Part shown: piece after piece, positions 1-8,451 of the stretch
Layout: each line of letters opens with the position of its first letter
Numbering within the stretch: position 1 is the stretch's first letter
DNA from: Puniceibacterium sp. IMCC21224
Lineage (GTDB): Bacteria; Pseudomonadota; Alphaproteobacteria; Rhodobacterales; Rhodobacteraceae
Length of the DNA stretch: 64,000 nucleotides
Reading direction: 5' to 3'
Assembly (NCBI RefSeq): GCF_001038505.1
Contig: NZ_LDPY01000001.1
Span: forward strand, 3,286,001-3,350,000
Program-made: the position numbers and the translations under genes
Notes under the pieces: model-generated
The model's input: the letters and a program-made list of their open reading frames with translations, nothing else
The model's database searches: none
Told to the model about the DNA's origin: nothing

Positions 1-957
1 GTTGCCATCGCAATGCAGCGTGGCGGCATCTGTGGGTCGGATCTGCATTATTTCAACCACGGCGGTTTCGGCGCGATCCGCCTGCGCGAACCGATGATCC
101 TGGGGCACGAAGTGTCCGGCGTTGTGTCCGGGCTGGGACAGGGGGTTGAGGGGCTGGCTCTTGGCGATCTGGTCGCTGTATCGCCCTCGCGCCCCTGTCG
201 CAGTTGCACCGAATGCCTGCGAGGCCTGCCAAACCATTGCCTGAACATGCGGTTCTACGGCTCTGCCATGCCGTTCCCCCATATCCAGGGCGCCTTTCGC
301 GAAGACCTGATCGCCGATGCCAGTCAGTGCAGCGTCGCCAATGGCCTGACCGCCGCACAGGCCGCCACGGCCGAACCACTGTCAGTCGCGCTGCACGCTG
401 TCAGCCGCGCCGGGGACATGTTGGGCAAGCGGGTGCTTGTCACGGGCTGCGGCCCCATCGGGATCCTCGTGATCCTTGCCGCGCGGCGGGCTGGTGCTGC
501 CGAGATCATCGCCACTGACATTGCGCCGAACGTGCTGGACATCGCCCGGATCGCTGGGGCCGACGTCGTGCTGGACACCGCCGCCGACCCGGATGGGTTG
601 GCGCCCTACAGCACCGGCAAGGGCACACTGGATGTCCTCTTTGAATGCTCCGGTGCACAGGTCGCTCTGGTCGGCGGCATCGCCACGCTGCGGCCGCGTG
701 GCCGGGTGATCCAGTTGGGCCTGTCGGGCGACATGTCGCTGCCGATGATGCAGATCACGGCGCGGGAACTGGCGATCAAGGGATCGTTTCGCTTTCACCA
801 GGCGTTTCCGCTCGCGGTGAGAATGATGCAGCAGGGCCTGATCGACGTCGCCCCGCTGCTGACTCACAGCTTTCCGCTGGCTGACTTTGCCGAGGCCTTT
901 GCCACCGCCAATGACCGCAGTCGCGCGATGAAAGTCCAGTTGGTGTTTGGCGCGTGA
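1..957 (+). CDS. idnD: L-idonate 5-dehydrogenase-type zinc alcohol dehydrogenase (5' truncated by window edge)
   Basis: Medium-chain zinc dehydrogenase, expected to oxidise a sugar acid (L-idonate to 5-ketogluconate in characterised members) with NAD(P). The frame is open from base 1, so the true start lies to the left. Visible motifs are the catalytic-zinc region GGICGSD and GHEVSG, a structural-zinc cluster of four cysteines spaced C-x2-C-x2-C-x7-C, and a Rossmann motif GCGPIG. It heads a chain of four plus-strand genes with overlapping starts, the next gene beginning at a GTG inside its stop region. The family call is firm. The substrate is inferred only from likeness to L-idonate dehydrogenases, and a related polyol or sugar acid in this sugar-acid block is equally possible. 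Confidence 0.8.
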   Translation, partial: VAIAMQRGGICGSDLHYFNHGGFGAIRLREPMILGHEVSGVVSGLGQGVEGLALGDLVAVSPSRPCRSCTECLRGLPNHCLNMRFYGSAMPFPHIQGAFREDLIADASQCSVANGLTAAQAATAEPLSVALHAVSRAGDMLGKRVLVTGCGPIGILVILAARRAGAAEIIATDIAPNVLDIARIAGADVVLDTAADPDGLAPYSTGKGTLDVLFECSGAQVALVGGIATLRPRGRVIQLGLSGDMSLPMMQITARELAIKGSFRFHQAFPLAVRMMQQGLIDVAPLLTHSFPLADFAEAFATANDRSRAMKVQLVFGA

Positions 958-1550
958 TCACCTTTGCCTTTGCCGTCCTGTTTCTGATAATCACCCCCGG
1001 CCCCGGTGTGCTGTCCACGGCGGGCGTTGGCGCGGGGTATGGGTTTCGCGCCGGGTTTCGCTATCTGACCGGGCTGTTTATCGGCACCAATATCGTCGCC
1101 TTTGGCGTGATCACCGGGCTGGCCGCCGTGGTTCTGTCGGTGCCGGTGATCCGCTGGGTGCTGATGGGGGCATCGCTGCTCTATCTTCTGTACCTTGCCG
1201 CGCGGATCGCCTTTGCCGGGGCGCGTGTCGCCTTTATTGCCGCCGGTTCCGCGCCCGGCATCGGTGCGGGGCTGTTGCTGCAAGCCATCAACCCCAAGGC
1301 CTATGCCGTGAACACCACACTCTTTGCCGGCTTTCCCTATGCGCCCGACAACCTGCTGTTCGAGACCGCGACCAAGCTGCTGATCGCCAACGCCATCTGG
1401 ATTCCAATCCACCTTGGCTGGCTCTGGGCGGGGGCAAGCCTGCATCGTCTGAACCTGTCGGACAGAGCCCAGCGCCGGATCAACTATGCCATGGCCGCGT
1501 CGATGCTGGCGGTGGTCATTCTGGCCCTGATCGCGGGATTGCGCCAATGA
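954..1550 (+). CDS. LysE/RhtB-family translocator
   Basis: Small inner-membrane exporter of 198 residues, the usual LysE/RhtB length. The N-terminus carries the family-typical ITPGPGVLST stretch inside the first membrane segment, followed by about five more hydrophobic segments. The GTG start overlaps the stop of the upstream dehydrogenase and the stop overlaps the next start (ATGA), which argues for translational coupling in one operon. Family members export amino acids or other small metabolites. Here it may relieve accumulation of a pathway intermediate, but that is inference from context only. Confidence 0.8.
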   Translation: MITFAFAVLFLIITPGPGVLSTAGVGAGYGFRAGFRYLTGLFIGTNIVAFGVITGLAAVVLSVPVIRWVLMGASLLYLLYLAARIAFAGARVAFIAAGSAPGIGAGLLLQAINPKAYAVNTTLFAGFPYAPDNLLFETATKLLIANAIWIPIHLGWLWAGASLHRLNLSDRAQRRINYAMAASMLAVVILALIAGLRQ

Positions 1551-2956
1551 TGACCCCAGCCGCACAAGAGGCACTGACTGCGCTGCTTGGCACCCGCCTT
1601 GTCACCTCGGATGCCGACCGCGCTCAGCATGGCCGCAACGAAACCCACTTCCCCGAGACACCGCCCGACGCAGTGGCCTATCCGCAGACCACCGCCGAGG
1701 TCGCGCAGATCATCTCCATTTGCGCCCGGCATGGTTGCCCCGTGACCGCCGTTGGCGCGGCCACGGGGCTTGAGGGGCAGCATCTGCCGGTTCAGGGCGG
1801 CATCAGCCTTGATATGGGACAGATGAACCGCGTCCTTGCGGTCAATGCCGAGGATCTGAATGTCGTGGTCCAGCCGGGTCTGACGCGAATTGCACTGAAC
1901 ACGGCGCTGCGCGACACTGGCCTGTTCTTTCCGGTCGATCCGGGCGCCGATGCCTCGCTCGGTGGGATGGCCGCGACGCGCGCCAGTGGCACCACCGCCG
2001 TGCGCTATGGCACAATGCGCGACAATGTTCTGGCGCTTGAGGCTGTCATGGCCGACGGCAGCATCATACGCACCGGCACCCGCGCCCGCAAAAGTGCGAC
2101 CGGCTACGACCTGACCCATCTGCTGGTCGGATCCGAAGGCACGCTGGGCATCATCACCGAACTGACGCTGCGCCTGCAGGGCATCCCCGAAAGCACGGTT
2201 GCCGCGACCTGCCGCTTTGCGAGCGTTGAGGATGCGGTGAACTGCGTGATCCTCACCATCCAGTCCGGTCTGCCGATGGCGCGGATCGAACTGCTGGACC
2301 ATATGATGGTGCGCGGCTTCAACCTCTATTCCAACGCAGGGCTGCCAGAGCAACCGCATCTTTTCCTCGAATTTCACGGCACGCCTGCCAGCACCGCCGA
2401 ACAGGCCCAAAGCTTTTGTGATATCGCGGATGAATTCGGCGCGACCGGCTGGGCGCAGGCCAGCACAACCGAAGAGCGTACCGCGCTGTGGTCCATGCGG
2501 CACAAGGCGCATTACGCCAGCGCCGCGCTGGGTCAGGGCAAACGCATCTGGGCCACCGATGTCTGCGTGCCGATCTCGCAATTGGCGCAGGCGGTTGTGC
2601 AGGCGCAAGAGGATGCTGTGCGATTGGGCCTGACCAGCACCATCGTCGGCCATGTGGGCGACGGAAATTTTCACGCCGGTATCAGCGTTGATCCCGATGA
2701 TCCCGACGAACTGGGCCGGGTACACCAATTCACACACGCGTTGGCCGACACCGCGTTGCGACTGGGCGGCACGGTCAGCGGCGAACATGGCATCGGCCTG
2801 GGCAAACAGGACTACATGCAGGCCGAACACGGCCCAGCCCTGCGCTATATGCGGATGATCAAGGCGGCGTTTGACCCGCTGAACATCCTCAACCCCGGCA
2901 AGCTGTTGCCGCCAGACGACACGACAGTCACGCACGACGAAAAGGGAGAGACATGA
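1547..2956 (+). CDS. FAD-linked oxidase, GlcD/D-lactate dehydrogenase (cytochrome) type
   Basis: Predicted flavoprotein of 469 residues that oxidises a 2-hydroxy acid to a 2-oxo acid and passes electrons to the respiratory chain. The N-terminal PCMH FAD-binding region shows GAATGLEGQ, PGADASLGGM and the GSEGTLGIITE signature. The C-terminal FAD-oxidase domain carries VGHVGDGNFH and SGEHGIGLGK, ending in the usual LNPGK. The start is the first of two consecutive ATGs, overlapping the LysE stop. The open frame reaches further upstream but only through the LysE gene. D-lactate, glycolate or a C4 aldonate could be the substrate; the DenD-like neighbour makes a sugar acid likely. Confidence 0.87.
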   Translation: MMTPAAQEALTALLGTRLVTSDADRAQHGRNETHFPETPPDAVAYPQTTAEVAQIISICARHGCPVTAVGAATGLEGQHLPVQGGISLDMGQMNRVLAVNAEDLNVVVQPGLTRIALNTALRDTGLFFPVDPGADASLGGMAATRASGTTAVRYGTMRDNVLALEAVMADGSIIRTGTRARKSATGYDLTHLLVGSEGTLGIITELTLRLQGIPESTVAATCRFASVEDAVNCVILTIQSGLPMARIELLDHMMVRGFNLYSNAGLPEQPHLFLEFHGTPASTAEQAQSFCDIADEFGATGWAQASTTEERTALWSMRHKAHYASAALGQGKRIWATDVCVPISQLAQAVVQAQEDAVRLGLTSTIVGHVGDGNFHAGISVDPDDPDELGRVHQFTHALADTALRLGGTVSGEHGIGLGKQDYMQAEHGPALRYMRMIKAAFDPLNILNPGKLLPPDDTTVTHDEKGET

Positions 2957-3918
2957 ACATTCTGATCATCGGGGGCGGCGGCGTCGTCGGCCAGAAGCTG
3001 GCCCATGCGCTGGCTGCCAAAGGCACTCTACGTGGGCAACCCATCGACCGGCTGACACTGGCCGACATCAACGACCCAACACCCGTCACCGCGCCGTTTG
3101 AGGTTACGACCGCGCGCTGCGACATCGCCAGCGCCGCCTCGGTCGCCGAAGTTATCACGCAAGATACAGATGTGATCTATTTGCTGGCCGCCATTGTGTC
3201 TGCTCACGCAGAAGAGGATTTCGACGCCGGCATGTCGATCAACCTGTTCGGCACATATAACGTGTTCGAGCGCTGCCGCACGCTGGAAACCAATCCTGTC
3301 GTGGTCTTTTCCTCGTCCATCGCCATCTATGGCGGAGAGGTGCCGGACCCGCTGGGCGATCACTCCTACCCCAATCCGCAAACCTCATATGGTGGACAAA
3401 AGGCCATCGGGGAAATCCTGCTGAACGATTATTCCCGCAAGGGCTATATTGACGGGCGCGGCTTTCGCCTGCCGACCATTTCTGTCCGGCCGGGCAAACC
3501 GAACCGCGCCGCGTCCAGCTTTATGTCGTCAATCCTGCGCGAACCGTTGAACGGACAAGAGGCCGTCTGCCCGGTCGATCCGGAATTCCTGCACTATTAC
3601 CTCAGTCCGCGCAAATGCGTCGAGAACCTGATCAAGGGCGCCGAACTCGACGCTGCTGATCTGGGGCAGAACCGGGTGATGCAGATGCCGGGGCGCACAT
3701 GGTCCATCGCGCAACTGATCAAGGCGATGACCGCCATGACAGGCCCCGAAGCAGCCAAGCTGATCCGCTGGGATCCGCAACCCGAGATCCGGCGCATCGT
3801 ATCCGGCTGGAAATGGGACATCCACGCGGACAAGGCCGAACGGCTGGGCCTGAGTGCCGACTCCAGCTTTGAGGATAACATCCGTTACTATCTGGAAGAC
3901 GACAAACCGTCGGCCTGA
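2953..3918 (+). CDS. denD: D-erythronate dehydrogenase-like NAD-dependent epimerase/dehydratase-fold protein
   Basis: Extended short-chain dehydrogenase of 321 residues resembling DenD, which oxidises D-erythronate to 2-oxo-tetronate. Motifs are a glycine-rich NAD loop GGGGVVG near residue 7, the serine-rich FSSSIAIYGG and the catalytic Y-x-x-x-K (SYGGQKAIGE). The start overlaps the stop of the FAD oxidase (ATGA). The usual partners of erythronate catabolism (OtnI isomerase, OtnC aldolase) are not in this window, and the only DUF1537 kinase nearby is the OiaK-like one on the other strand. The true substrate may therefore differ from D-erythronate. Confidence 0.78.
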   Translation: MNILIIGGGGVVGQKLAHALAAKGTLRGQPIDRLTLADINDPTPVTAPFEVTTARCDIASAASVAEVITQDTDVIYLLAAIVSAHAEEDFDAGMSINLFGTYNVFERCRTLETNPVVVFSSSIAIYGGEVPDPLGDHSYPNPQTSYGGQKAIGEILLNDYSRKGYIDGRGFRLPTISVRPGKPNRAASSFMSSILREPLNGQEAVCPVDPEFLHYYLSPRKCVENLIKGAELDAADLGQNRVMQMPGRTWSIAQLIKAMTAMTGPEAAKLIRWDPQPEIRRIVSGWKWDIHADKAERLGLSADSSFEDNIRYYLEDDKPSA

Positions 3919-4003
3919 TGGCCAGAACTCCGGCCCCGGGCATTCGCGGACTGCGTACCGGGTCCGGGGTCAATCACCGGTGGAATAGTAAACCCGCAGA
4001 CAT

Positions 4004-4030
4004 GGTCGCCCCGGAACAACCGGGGCGACC
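4004..4030. terminator. Hairpin between convergent genes
   Basis: A perfect 11-bp inverted repeat (GGTCGCCCCGG with its complement) and a 5-nt loop sit between two convergent genes. The next bases, ggggtttagtt, are T-rich. It is probably a bidirectional terminator. Confidence 0.7.
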
Positions 4031-4035
4031 GGGGT

Positions 4036-4974
4036 TTAGTTAACCGGCGTCAGCAACGCCGTGCCAGCCAGATGCGCCGCGATATTGTCACGCTGTAGTT
4101 TCGCCATCGCGGCGCGAGTTTCGACCGTGCCGGACCCCTGATGCGGTTGCAGTGCCACGTTGTCGAGCTTGAGGAACCTGGGATCGACCTTGGGTTCGCC
4201 AACAAAGACGTCCAGCCCCGCCCCCGCAATCGCGCCGCTTTCCAGAGCGTCCAGCAGCGCGCCTTCGTCGATGCAACTGCCGCGTGAGATGTTGATCACC
4301 ACGCCGCGCGGACCCAGCGCCGCGATCACCTCTTTCGAGACGTAGTTTTCGGTCTCCGGTCCACCGACCAGCGCAACAAACAGGAAATCCACCGCCTGTG
4401 CCAGGTCCACCGGATCGGCGTGATAGGTCCAACCGGGTGTCTGCTTTTCGCTGCGGGCGTGGTAATGAATATCCATCTTGAACGCGGCCAGACGGTCGGC
4501 AATGTCGCGCCCGATCCGGCCCAGCCCCATGATGCCTGCTGTGCCACCGCTGAGCTTGCGGTTCAGCGGCACGCTGCCGACGCTCTCCCATTTGCCGTCG
4601 CGCAGCCACGTCTCGGCCTGCCGCATTTCTCGCCCCTGTTGGAGCCACATGGCAATGGCCAGATCAGCCACATCATCGTTCAGCACGTCCGGTGTGTTGG
4701 TGACACGGATACCACGTGCACTGGCGGCGGCGACGTCAATCGCGTCATACCCAACGCCGTAATTGGCGATCAGACCGATGTTCGGCAGCAGATCCATCTC
4801 AGCCGCACCAAAGGGGTGATGCCCCTTGTAGGCCACGGCGCGGAAGGCGTCGCGCAAACCTGCGTCGATCCCGGCAATATCGGCCGGTCCGGCGATCAAT
4901 TGCGCGTCAAAGCTGTCCTTGAGCGGCGGGCGCTCGGCCTCGTTATAGGGACCAATGGCGAGCGTGGCAGTCAT
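4036..4974 (-). CDS. D-isomer-specific 2-hydroxyacid dehydrogenase
   Basis: NAD(P)-dependent 2-hydroxyacid dehydrogenase of 312 residues (glyoxylate/hydroxypyruvate reductase-like). The Rossmann motif GLGRIG lies mid-protein. The catalytic set is present: Arg in NISRGSCID, Glu in DVFVGEP and His in LQPHQGSGT. The start at 4974 is chosen over an upstream ATG at 4992 because AGGAG lies 7 nt before it. It is the third gene of the minus-strand kinase-RLP operon, 58 bp after the RLP stop. A palindrome, TGGTATACCA, lies just upstream. No step of the published apionate route needs it, so it may reduce a side product such as a 2- or 3-oxo acid. Confidence 0.85.
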   Translation of the reverse strand: MTATLAIGPYNEAERPPLKDSFDAQLIAGPADIAGIDAGLRDAFRAVAYKGHHPFGAAEMDLLPNIGLIANYGVGYDAIDVAAASARGIRVTNTPDVLNDDVADLAIAMWLQQGREMRQAETWLRDGKWESVGSVPLNRKLSGGTAGIMGLGRIGRDIADRLAAFKMDIHYHARSEKQTPGWTYHADPVDLAQAVDFLFVALVGGPETENYVSKEVIAALGPRGVVINISRGSCIDEGALLDALESGAIAGAGLDVFVGEPKVDPRFLKLDNVALQPHQGSGTVETRAAMAKLQRDNIAAHLAGTALLTPVN

Positions 4975-4995
4975 GGCGCAACTCCTGTGCAAAAA

Positions 4996-5005
4996 TGGTA
5001 TACCA
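4996..5005. promoter_or_regulatory. Palindrome TGGTATACCA, possible operator
   Basis: Perfect 10-bp palindrome 21 nt upstream of the hydroxyacid dehydrogenase start, in the gap after the RLP gene. It shares the core ATACCAG with the 15-bp element repeated at 7668 and 9307. It may be an internal operator for the same FadR-type regulator. This is inferred from sequence likeness only. Confidence 0.4.
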
Positions 5006-5032
5006 GAGTTTTCGCGGCAACGCTGGCCAGAG

Positions 5033-6292
5033 TCAACCGCGCGTCACCGCCCCTTTGAACGCAGTCAGCGCCGCCGCCAGTTCCGGTCGATCCGCCGCGT
5101 GGTCGCTCAGGTCGCGGCCCAATACATGCGCTTCGGCGGCCTGACGAAAGCTGGTGATCCCGGCCGCCGGGCCCTGCGGGTGGCTCATGATGCCGCCGCC
5201 AGCGCATATCAGGAAATCGTCATTGCCCAGCGCGTCCGCAGACGGGCCAACCTGCCAGGCGGTCTGCCCCGACGAAAACACCGGCAATGCAGTATGCGGC
5301 ACGCCATCACTGACCGGGGCCTGCACGGCCCGCGCCGACCCGGCCACAACCGAATCCGGTTCGGTGAACTTGCTTGCCAGACCGTTGACGTGCAGGTGGT
5401 CCGCCCCGGCCATGCGCCACAGTTTTTGCAGCGCAGGATAGGCAATGCCAATATCCGGCGAGCGCGACATCAATCCCCAGCCGTTGCGATGGGCATGGAT
5501 CGGCAAAGGGCTTCGGTCGCGCACCGCCCGCAACCCGGCCAGTCCGACCGAATTCAGCGACACCATCGCGCAGCTTGCTCCTAGCCGTTCGAGCATCTCA
5601 AGATGCCGCCACATATCAGTCACCTCATCGGTGATGTTGAACGCATACATTGCTTTGCGCCCGGTGGTTTGTGCCGCACGGTCCAGCGCTCGCATCACCG
5701 CCTCTGCGCGATCCGCCAGCGGGCAGCCCGGACCGTTGCCCTGCAATTCATCATCTTTGATAAAGTCGATCCCGGCCAGCGCCAGATCCCCGGCCAGAGT
5801 CGCGGTTTCCTCGGCGCTCAGCCCGATGCTGGGTTTAACGATGGTGCCAATCATCGGCCCTTTGGGCACCCCCATCAGGCGACGGGTGCCAGTGATACCG
5901 AATTGCGGACCGGGATTGGCGCGCGCTACGCTGTCGGGGATATCAAGCGACACCAACCGGATGCCCGACACCTCGGCCAGCTCAAACAGGTTGCCCGCAA
6001 CGGTCGCCAGAATGTTGGTCAGCGACGGACCGAAATTCGACACAGGCCAGGACAATGTCACCCGCCCACGTTCGTATTCGGTGCCAGTCAACCGGCAGGG
6101 CAAGGACGGGTGATCCGAAACGCCCGTAACCTCTACCAGCTCGACCCGTGCCGAGGACCGATCACGCAGCGCGTCCGTTTCGGTTGCCAGCCGTACAAAG
6201 GTGCCGGTCGATTGTTCCCCTGCGATGACCGCAGCCGCATGGGCCACACCCAGCGGGCTTTCAATATCATACGTCGCCTGCAAGCGTGTCAT
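5033..6292 (-). CDS. oiaX: RuBisCO-like protein, OiaX-type 3-oxo-isoapionate-4-phosphate decarboxylase
   Basis: RuBisCO large-subunit homologue (form IV) of 419 residues. Characterised OiaX converts 3-oxo-isoapionate 4-phosphate to L-erythrulose 1-phosphate and CO2 in D-apiose catabolism. Most of the RuBisCO active site is retained: Lys153 in IVKPSIG (K175 equivalent), Lys179-Asp181-Glu182 in FIKDDE (carbamate lysine and metal ligands), His268-Arg269, loop-6 Lys308, Ser341 and the phosphate-site GGG at 365-367. The second lysine of the KPK motif is Ser and the S-G-G motif reads SGQ, both away from carboxylating RuBisCO. The start overlaps the upstream DUF1537 kinase stop (ATGA). The kinase-RLP pair is the basis of the functional call; no carboxylase role is expected. 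Confidence 0.82.
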   Translation of the reverse strand: MTRLQATYDIESPLGVAHAAAVIAGEQSTGTFVRLATETDALRDRSSARVELVEVTGVSDHPSLPCRLTGTEYERGRVTLSWPVSNFGPSLTNILATVAGNLFELAEVSGIRLVSLDIPDSVARANPGPQFGITGTRRLMGVPKGPMIGTIVKPSIGLSAEETATLAGDLALAGIDFIKDDELQGNGPGCPLADRAEAVMRALDRAAQTTGRKAMYAFNITDEVTDMWRHLEMLERLGASCAMVSLNSVGLAGLRAVRDRSPLPIHAHRNGWGLMSRSPDIGIAYPALQKLWRMAGADHLHVNGLASKFTEPDSVVAGSARAVQAPVSDGVPHTALPVFSSGQTAWQVGPSADALGNDDFLICAGGGIMSHPQGPAAGITSFRQAAEAHVLGRDLSDHAADRPELAAALTAFKGAVTRG

Positions 6293-7656
6293 CGCGCGCC
6301 ACCTCCGTCCAGTACCCAGCCAAAATAATCTATGCTGCCCATCTGCCCGCCCTTGAGCGCCAGCGCCAGTCCGTCCATCGACCCCCTGGCATGGGCACGA
6401 CAGATCGCGGCGCCCGGAATTGTCGGCGCCAGCGCGGTCAGCGCGTCAATCCCCAGCACCTGGCACACATGGCCAGAAGTATCGCCGCCTGATACCACAG
6501 CGCGATCCAGCCCGCCGCGCTCGATCAGTGCCCCTAGGATGCGGCCCAGTGCCCGCCCGATGCGTTCGTTCACGGCAGTCAGCCGATCGCCCGCCGCGGC
6601 GCGCAGCCGCGCCACCGCCGGATCGTCCGGTCCCGCTGCGGTATAGATCAGGGGCACTTGCCCCCTATCCAACGCGTCCAGCCCGGCGGCGATGGTCGCA
6701 CCTTCAGCCGCCAAGAGCCCGTCGCCGCAGGCCGCTGTGGCGTCCAGTGTGATTCCTTCAAATCCATTGGCGCAGGCCCAGGCGATCTGATCCGCTGCAA
6801 CCGGAGACACCGACCCCGACACCACGGCCATGCCACGTGCGCGTCCGATCCCCGGCACGGGACTCTCGGGCGGCAACAGACCCTGCGCGCGGAAATACGC
6901 CACCAGCGCATAGGCCGTGCCCTGCGATCCCACGACAAAGCGGTTGGTCTCGCGATGCTCCCATAGCAGCCGCCCGGCGGCGACCTGATCTGCTGCGCTC
7001 ATCTGATCTATCGTCACGCCCTGCCCCGGCACCAGCGCGGCTGCGGCCAATTTCGCATCGGCGAGTCTCTCAAGATCCAAACAGGTCAGAGCCATACCGG
7101 TCTGCGCCGCCAAATGGCGGGCGACATCCGCTTCGCCCATCGGCGTCACGGGATGACGCGCCATAACCGGGTGACGGTCCAGACGGAACACACCTGCATC
7201 GGTTCCGGCGAACAACTGCCCGAACGCCTGATACCGCCGCATCTGTGGCGCAGCGACCAGCACGGGAACCGCTCCGCCGAATCGGGCGGCACCAATCTCC
7301 ATCGCCCGCCCGATTGATCCGATATGAGGCGCGGAATCGAGGGTCGAGCAGACCTTGTACTGCACCAACCCGGCACCCGTCGCCGCCAGCGTGTCAAAAA
7401 GTGGCGGCAGATGCTGATCCATCCACGCCGGCGAATAGGTCCGCGCCAGTGATGCGATGCCGATCCCGCGCACCCCCGGAAACGCCGCCAGCCTTTCGGC
7501 ATCCGGCGGGCTCAGGAACAACACCGATGGCAACCCGGCAAAGGCCAGCGCCTCCATCACCGCCGCCGCGCCGGTGAAATCATCCCCAAGCCAGGCCAGG
7601 ATCGGCGATTCCCCCGGCGCGCCCTGCCCAAATATTTCTGTCTGCACTTGACCCAT
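6289..7656 (-). CDS. oiaK: DUF1537 four-carbon acid sugar kinase family protein, OiaK-like
   Basis: 455-residue member of the DUF1537 kinase family, with the N-terminal ATP-grasp-like signature GDDFTG at residues 24-29 and a C-terminal nucleotide-binding half (VVSGGDTSGH). Family members phosphorylate C4 sugar acids or, as OiaK, 3-oxo-isoapionate at the 4-position. Direct overlap with the RuBisCO-like gene points to the OiaK role, since OiaX needs the phosphorylated substrate. It is the first gene of the minus-strand operon. A 15-bp candidate operator begins 12 nt upstream of its start, so repression could block promoter or ribosome access. Confidence 0.82.
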   Translation of the reverse strand: MGQVQTEIFGQGAPGESPILAWLGDDFTGAAAVMEALAFAGLPSVLFLSPPDAERLAAFPGVRGIGIASLARTYSPAWMDQHLPPLFDTLAATGAGLVQYKVCSTLDSAPHIGSIGRAMEIGAARFGGAVPVLVAAPQMRRYQAFGQLFAGTDAGVFRLDRHPVMARHPVTPMGEADVARHLAAQTGMALTCLDLERLADAKLAAAALVPGQGVTIDQMSAADQVAAGRLLWEHRETNRFVVGSQGTAYALVAYFRAQGLLPPESPVPGIGRARGMAVVSGSVSPVAADQIAWACANGFEGITLDATAACGDGLLAAEGATIAAGLDALDRGQVPLIYTAAGPDDPAVARLRAAAGDRLTAVNERIGRALGRILGALIERGGLDRAVVSGGDTSGHVCQVLGIDALTALAPTIPGAAICRAHARGSMDGLALALKGGQMGSIDYFGWVLDGGGAR

Positions 7657-7667
7657 TCCGCGTTATC

Positions 7668-7682
7668 TCATCATACCAGTTG
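7668..7682. promoter_or_regulatory. 15-bp repeated element, putative FadR-type operator (copy 1)
   Basis: TCATCATACCAGTTG occurs here between divergent oiaK and the FadR-type regulator gene. Its exact reverse complement occurs at 9307-9321 between apnO and the lactonase. An identical 15-mer in the two divergent promoter gaps of one catabolic block is unlikely by chance and suggests a shared operator. Confidence 0.65.
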
Positions 7683-7707
7683 GGACCATCCAGATCCCGA
7701 GACCCCG

Positions 7708-8442
7708 ATGCCCAACCATGACAGCCCCGATCCCATACCCCGGCGCAAGCTGTCGGACGCCGTGTTTGACCGACTGCACGCGATGATCCGCAGCGGCGAA
7801 CTGCTGCCCGAAGATCCGCTGCCGTCTGAACGCGCCCTGATGGACCGCTATGGCGTGGGCCGACCGGCGGTCCGCGAGGCGCTCCAGGCGCTGCATACCA
7901 TGGGGCTGATCACTGTCAGCCACGGCGAACGCAGCCGGGTTAAACGACTCACCCCCCAAAGCGCGGTGCATCAGCTTGACGGCATCGCGCAAACGCTGCT
8001 GTCGGTCGCGCCAGAAAACCTTGACCACCTCAAGGACGCGCGCAAGATGTTCGAAACCGGCCTTGTCCGCGTCGCCACCGCGCGGTGTACTGCGGCGGAT
8101 ATTGACGCCTTGCGGCAGATGATCACAGATCAAAGCGCCGCGCGCGATAACCCCACCGCGTTCATCGCGGCCGATATCGCGTTTCATGCGCGGATCATCG
8201 CCATTGCAGGCAATCCCGTCGTCTCGGCAGTGGCGGATGCCATGCTCAAATGGATTTTTCAGCATCACAGCGCCCTCTTACGCTGGTCCGGGCACGAAGA
8301 TGTCACCCTGACAGAACATGGACAGATCGTCGATGCCATGGCCGCAGGCAACGGCGGCGACGCCGCCCGCCTGATGGGCGTGCATTTGGACCGCTCGGCC
8401 CATATGACCGAAGTGCCCGCGAACCCCAACGATGTCCAGTAG
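7708..8442 (+). CDS. GntR/FadR-family transcriptional regulator
   Basis: 244-residue regulator with an N-terminal winged helix-turn-helix (PSERALMDRYGVGRPAVREA, roughly residues 30-50) and a C-terminal FCD ligand domain. The FCD domain shows the metal-binding pattern DIAFHARIIAIAGN followed by a late HGQIVDA segment. FCD members bind organic acids or phosphorylated intermediates and usually repress nearby catabolic genes. The ATG at 7708 gives the normal FadR N-terminal length; an upstream in-frame start at 7648 would overlap the kinase start and the operator-like element. Being divergent from oiaK and convergent with apnO, it is the likely local regulator. Confidence 0.88.
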   Translation: MPNHDSPDPIPRRKLSDAVFDRLHAMIRSGELLPEDPLPSERALMDRYGVGRPAVREALQALHTMGLITVSHGERSRVKRLTPQSAVHQLDGIAQTLLSVAPENLDHLKDARKMFETGLVRVATARCTAADIDALRQMITDQSAARDNPTAFIAADIAFHARIIAIAGNPVVSAVADAMLKWIFQHHSALLRWSGHEDVTLTEHGQIVDAMAAGNGGDAARLMGVHLDRSAHMTEVPANPNDVQ

Positions 8443-8451
8443 GTCCTGCGG

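Noticed and set aside
1484..2935. Long minus-strand frame over the FAD oxidase gene
   Set aside because: It lacks domain likeness and lies opposite a clear gene; high GC makes long antisense frames common.
5033..6292. Genuine carboxylating RuBisCO
   Set aside because: No small subunit or phosphoribulokinase nearby, the second Lys of the KPK motif is Ser, the SGG motif reads SGQ, and the gene overlaps a DUF1537 kinase.
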